From NCBI RefSeq assembly GCF_020881035.1, contig NZ_JAJITC010000009.1, positions 124,001 to 188,000 on the forward strand: a stretch of DNA of 64,000 nt. The letters run 5' to 3'. Each line of letters starts with the position of its first letter. The first letter of the stretch is position 1. The position numbers were made by a program, and so were the translations under genes. This document shows, piece after piece, positions 62,450 through 64,000 of this stretch. The notes under the pieces were generated by a model. It saw only the letters and a list, made by a program, of their open reading frames with translations, ran no database searches and was not told the origin of the DNA. The stretch is from Paraburkholderia translucens (GTDB lineage: Bacteria > Pseudomonadota > Gammaproteobacteria > Burkholderiales > Burkholderiaceae).

Positions 62450-62704
62450 ATGGACAAACGGAATCTGATCGACATGGCGAACCGGATCGGCGACTTCTTC
62501 GAGTCGATGCCCGATCACGAGGAAGCGCTGACCGGCGTCGCCGAGCACATCCGTCGTACCTGGGAGCCGCGCATGCGGCGCGAACTGCTCGCGACGCTCG
62601 ACGAAGCGCCGGACACATATGGCATTGCGCTCTCGAACTTCACGCGCGAGGCGATCGTCAGGTATCGCCAGAAGTTGACGCCGGCGGAGGTGTCGGCGGC
62701 TTGA
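62450..62704 (+). CDS. fdsD: Formate dehydrogenase delta subunit
   Basis: FdsD is a small subunit needed for assembly or stability of the Fds complex; it has no cofactor motif. The 84-residue protein reads MDKRNLIDMANRIGDFFESM, with HIRRTWEPRMRREL in the middle, the family signature. AGGCGA precedes the ATG; a GTG overlapping the fdsA stop is less likely. It follows fdsA by 8 bp. In Cupriavidus fdsC (an FdhD-type sulfurtransferase) stands between fdsA and fdsD, but not here. Confidence 0.93.
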   Translation: MDKRNLIDMANRIGDFFESMPDHEEALTGVAEHIRRTWEPRMRRELLATLDEAPDTYGIALSNFTREAIVRYRQKLTPAEVSAA

Positions 62705-62783
62705 GCCGTTTGCGCGATCACCGGGCGCGGCGGCGCGTTCCGCTGCCGCGCGCGTGCGTCAGCCACCAGGCAGGCGGCCCTGA

Positions 62784-64000
62784 TCACAGTGTCGCCTGCT
62801 CCGGTATCTCTCCCCCCACCGCAAACCACGCCTCGCAGTGCCGCACGAGACCGTGCAGGTCCGAGCCGGTGCGTCCGCGCGCGCTGATATAGCCGTCCGG
62901 GCGCACCAGATAAAACGACGGCCGCGTACGCCCATACGATTCGGCCAGCGCCGGGCCGCCGTCGCCGCTCGTATCAGTGATGCGCCAGATGCGCACCGCG
63001 TTCGGCAGCAGCCGCTCGACCTCGGCGGCGAGCTTCTCCAACTCCGGGTCCGGCGGCGGCGCATGTTTCGCGGCAGGATCGAGCGGCGTGCCGTCGACGG
63101 GCAGCGGCGGTACCAGCAGAAACAGCGAGAAGAACGCCGGATCGTGCAGATCGAAAATGCAGCCGACGCCGGGCGCGCGCCCGAGCGGACCGTCGACCAC
63201 ATGCACGAGCGCGTCCGGCGCGCGCTCGCCCGCGCGTGGGCCGCCATCGAGCACGCGTTCGAGCGTCAGCGGACTGCGCCGGTATTGAATCGACAGCTCA
63301 CTGATCGTCGCGCGCGCCGCATCGCGTAGCGGACCGAGCGCGGCCAGCACCGGCATCACGCGCTCGCGCAGCAGCTTGAGCGGACCGTGATCGGCCTCCG
63401 CCATCTGCATGAGGAAGCCGGTTTGCCGCAGCACGTCGCGCTCGATCGGATGACGTTCGGCGTGATAGGTGTCGAGCAGGCGGTCCGGCGCCGCGCCGCC
63501 GATCACGCGCGCGAGCTTCCAGCCGAGATTGAGCGCTTCCTGGATGCCGGTGTTCATGCCTTGGGCACCCGCGGGACTGTGCACGTGCGCGGCATCGCCG
63601 GCGAGGAAGATGCGGCCCACGCGCAGCCGATCGACCATTCGACTGTTCACGTGGAAATACGCCGACCACGCGAGATCCGACACATCGACGCGCTCGCGCA
63701 CGCGTTGCGCGATCAGTGTTTTGCATTGCTCGAGCGAAGGCGCCGCCGCATCGGGTGGCGCTTCGCCGGGCACCGCAGGCGGCGATGGCGCGGTGCTGCC
63801 GGACCTCGCGACCGCGTGATCGGCGATCAGGCGATGGCGGCCGTGGCCCATCGGAAACAGCGCGACGAGCCCGTCGCCCGACGCGAAGACATGGAACTCG
63901 TCGTCGGGCCAGTCGGTTTCGGCATGCAGGTCGGCGAGCAGAAAGGACTGCTGCAAGGTCTTGCCCTCGAAGTTCAGGCCGAGGCGATGGCGAATCGAAC
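62784..64000 (-). CDS. FAD-dependent aromatic monooxygenase, 5' part outside window
   Basis: The visible 405 codons are the C-terminal two thirds of a PheA/TfdB-type flavoprotein hydroxylase (PF01494-like). The frame stays open to base 64000, so the start is outside; a TTG at 63954 is internal. The FAD motif RIFLAGDAAHVHSPAGAQGMNTGIQEALNLGWKLA is typical, followed by DRLLDTYHAERHPIERDV. A thioredoxin-like C-terminal domain ends VRPDGYISARG. The N-terminal GXGXXG site is not visible. It converges with fdsD. The substrate is probably a phenolic compound, by family. Confidence 0.88.
   Translation of the reverse strand, partial: SIRHRLGLNFEGKTLQQSFLLADLHAETDWPDDEFHVFASGDGLVALFPMGHGRHRLIADHAVARSGSTAPSPPAVPGEAPPDAAAPSLEQCKTLIAQRVRERVDVSDLAWSAYFHVNSRMVDRLRVGRIFLAGDAAHVHSPAGAQGMNTGIQEALNLGWKLARVIGGAAPDRLLDTYHAERHPIERDVLRQTGFLMQMAEADHGPLKLLRERVMPVLAALGPLRDAARATISELSIQYRRSPLTLERVLDGGPRAGERAPDALVHVVDGPLGRAPGVGCIFDLHDPAFFSLFLLVPPLPVDGTPLDPAAKHAPPPDPELEKLAAEVERLLPNAVRIWRITDTSGDGGPALAESYGRTRPSFYLVRPDGYISARGRTGSDLHGLVRHCEAWFAVGGEIPEQATL

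Noticed and set aside
60819..62618. Leftward open frame of 599 codons opposite fdsA
   Set aside because: The frame is Arg/Ala/His-rich and lies wholly over fdsA, whose cofactor motifs are clear.

Overview
The window is about 64 kb of GC-rich (roughly 63-65 %) chromosomal DNA from a betaproteobacterium of the family Burkholderiaceae, most likely Paraburkholderia or Burkholderia. The reasons are the gene order rpsP-rimM-trmD-rplS, the block gyrA-DUF2059-serC-pheA-hisC-tyrA-aroA-cmk-rpsA-ihfB-lapAB-ugd-hldA-hldD-comEA-cysM, a tmRNA whose tag reads ANDDTFALAA, an OmpA of the short betaproteobacterial type, and protein sequences that read as Burkholderia-like throughout. The window is mostly core genome. 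I see no insertion sequence, prophage, CRISPR array, rRNA or tRNA gene.

Layout. 1-5.7 kb: the 3' part of a DUF6600 Pro/Gln-rich exported protein, thyA, a sigma-54 enhancer-binding protein, a 536-bp regulatory gap, a small exported protein and folA. 5.8-12 kb: pmbA/tldE, darP-mog, orn, a Ste24-type M48 protease, rsgA and a DUF2007 protein. 12-16.4 kb: a CobD/CbiB-like membrane protein, a CoA pyrophosphatase, and the rpsP-rimM-trmD-rplS operon. 16.6-21.7 kb: a PQQ-type sugar dehydrogenase, a TM2 protein, a PA0069-type radical SAM protein, and divergent lrp/dadA. 21.8-30.2 kb: an acyl-CoA dehydrogenase, etfBA, the metNIQ methionine importer, a lysophospholipase and an enoyl-CoA hydratase. 30.2-33.7 kb: a histone-deacetylase-like amidohydrolase, mltB and cysM. 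33.9-52.1 kb: one long leftward series covering gyrase, serine and aromatic amino acid synthesis, CMP kinase, ribosomal protein S1, IHF-beta, LapA/LapB and heptose/UDP-glucuronate synthesis for lipopolysaccharide. 52.6-56.1 kb: ompA, ubiG, a HAD phosphatase that synteny suggests is mupP, ssrA (tmRNA) and a small exported peptide. 56.2-62.7 kb: the regulator fdsR and the NAD-linked molybdenum formate dehydrogenase operon fdsGBAD, without fdsC between fdsA and fdsD. The right edge cuts a FAD-dependent aromatic monooxygenase.

How the parts fit. ThyA and FolA form the dTMP/tetrahydrofolate cycle. Mog supports the Mo cofactor used by FdsA. ETF takes electrons from the acyl-CoA dehydrogenase next to it. 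LapB (control of LpxC), Ugd (precursor of L-Ara4N) and HldA/HldD (inner-core heptose) all serve lipopolysaccharide.

The least explained part is 4.19-5.10 kb. A VpsR-like sigma-54 activator gene faces a small exported protein of unknown function. In front of the small gene lie a candidate -24/-12 promoter (GG-N10-GC), a perfect 16-bp palindrome about 110 bp upstream of the predicted start of transcription, and a rightward terminator-like hairpin that no annotated gene needs. Other points for a second look are a CTGT-N8-ACAG (LexA-like) site inside the hairpin after lrp, a long hairpin in the metN leader, a TetR-type palindrome upstream of etfBA, and an AT-rich palindrome upstream of gyrA.
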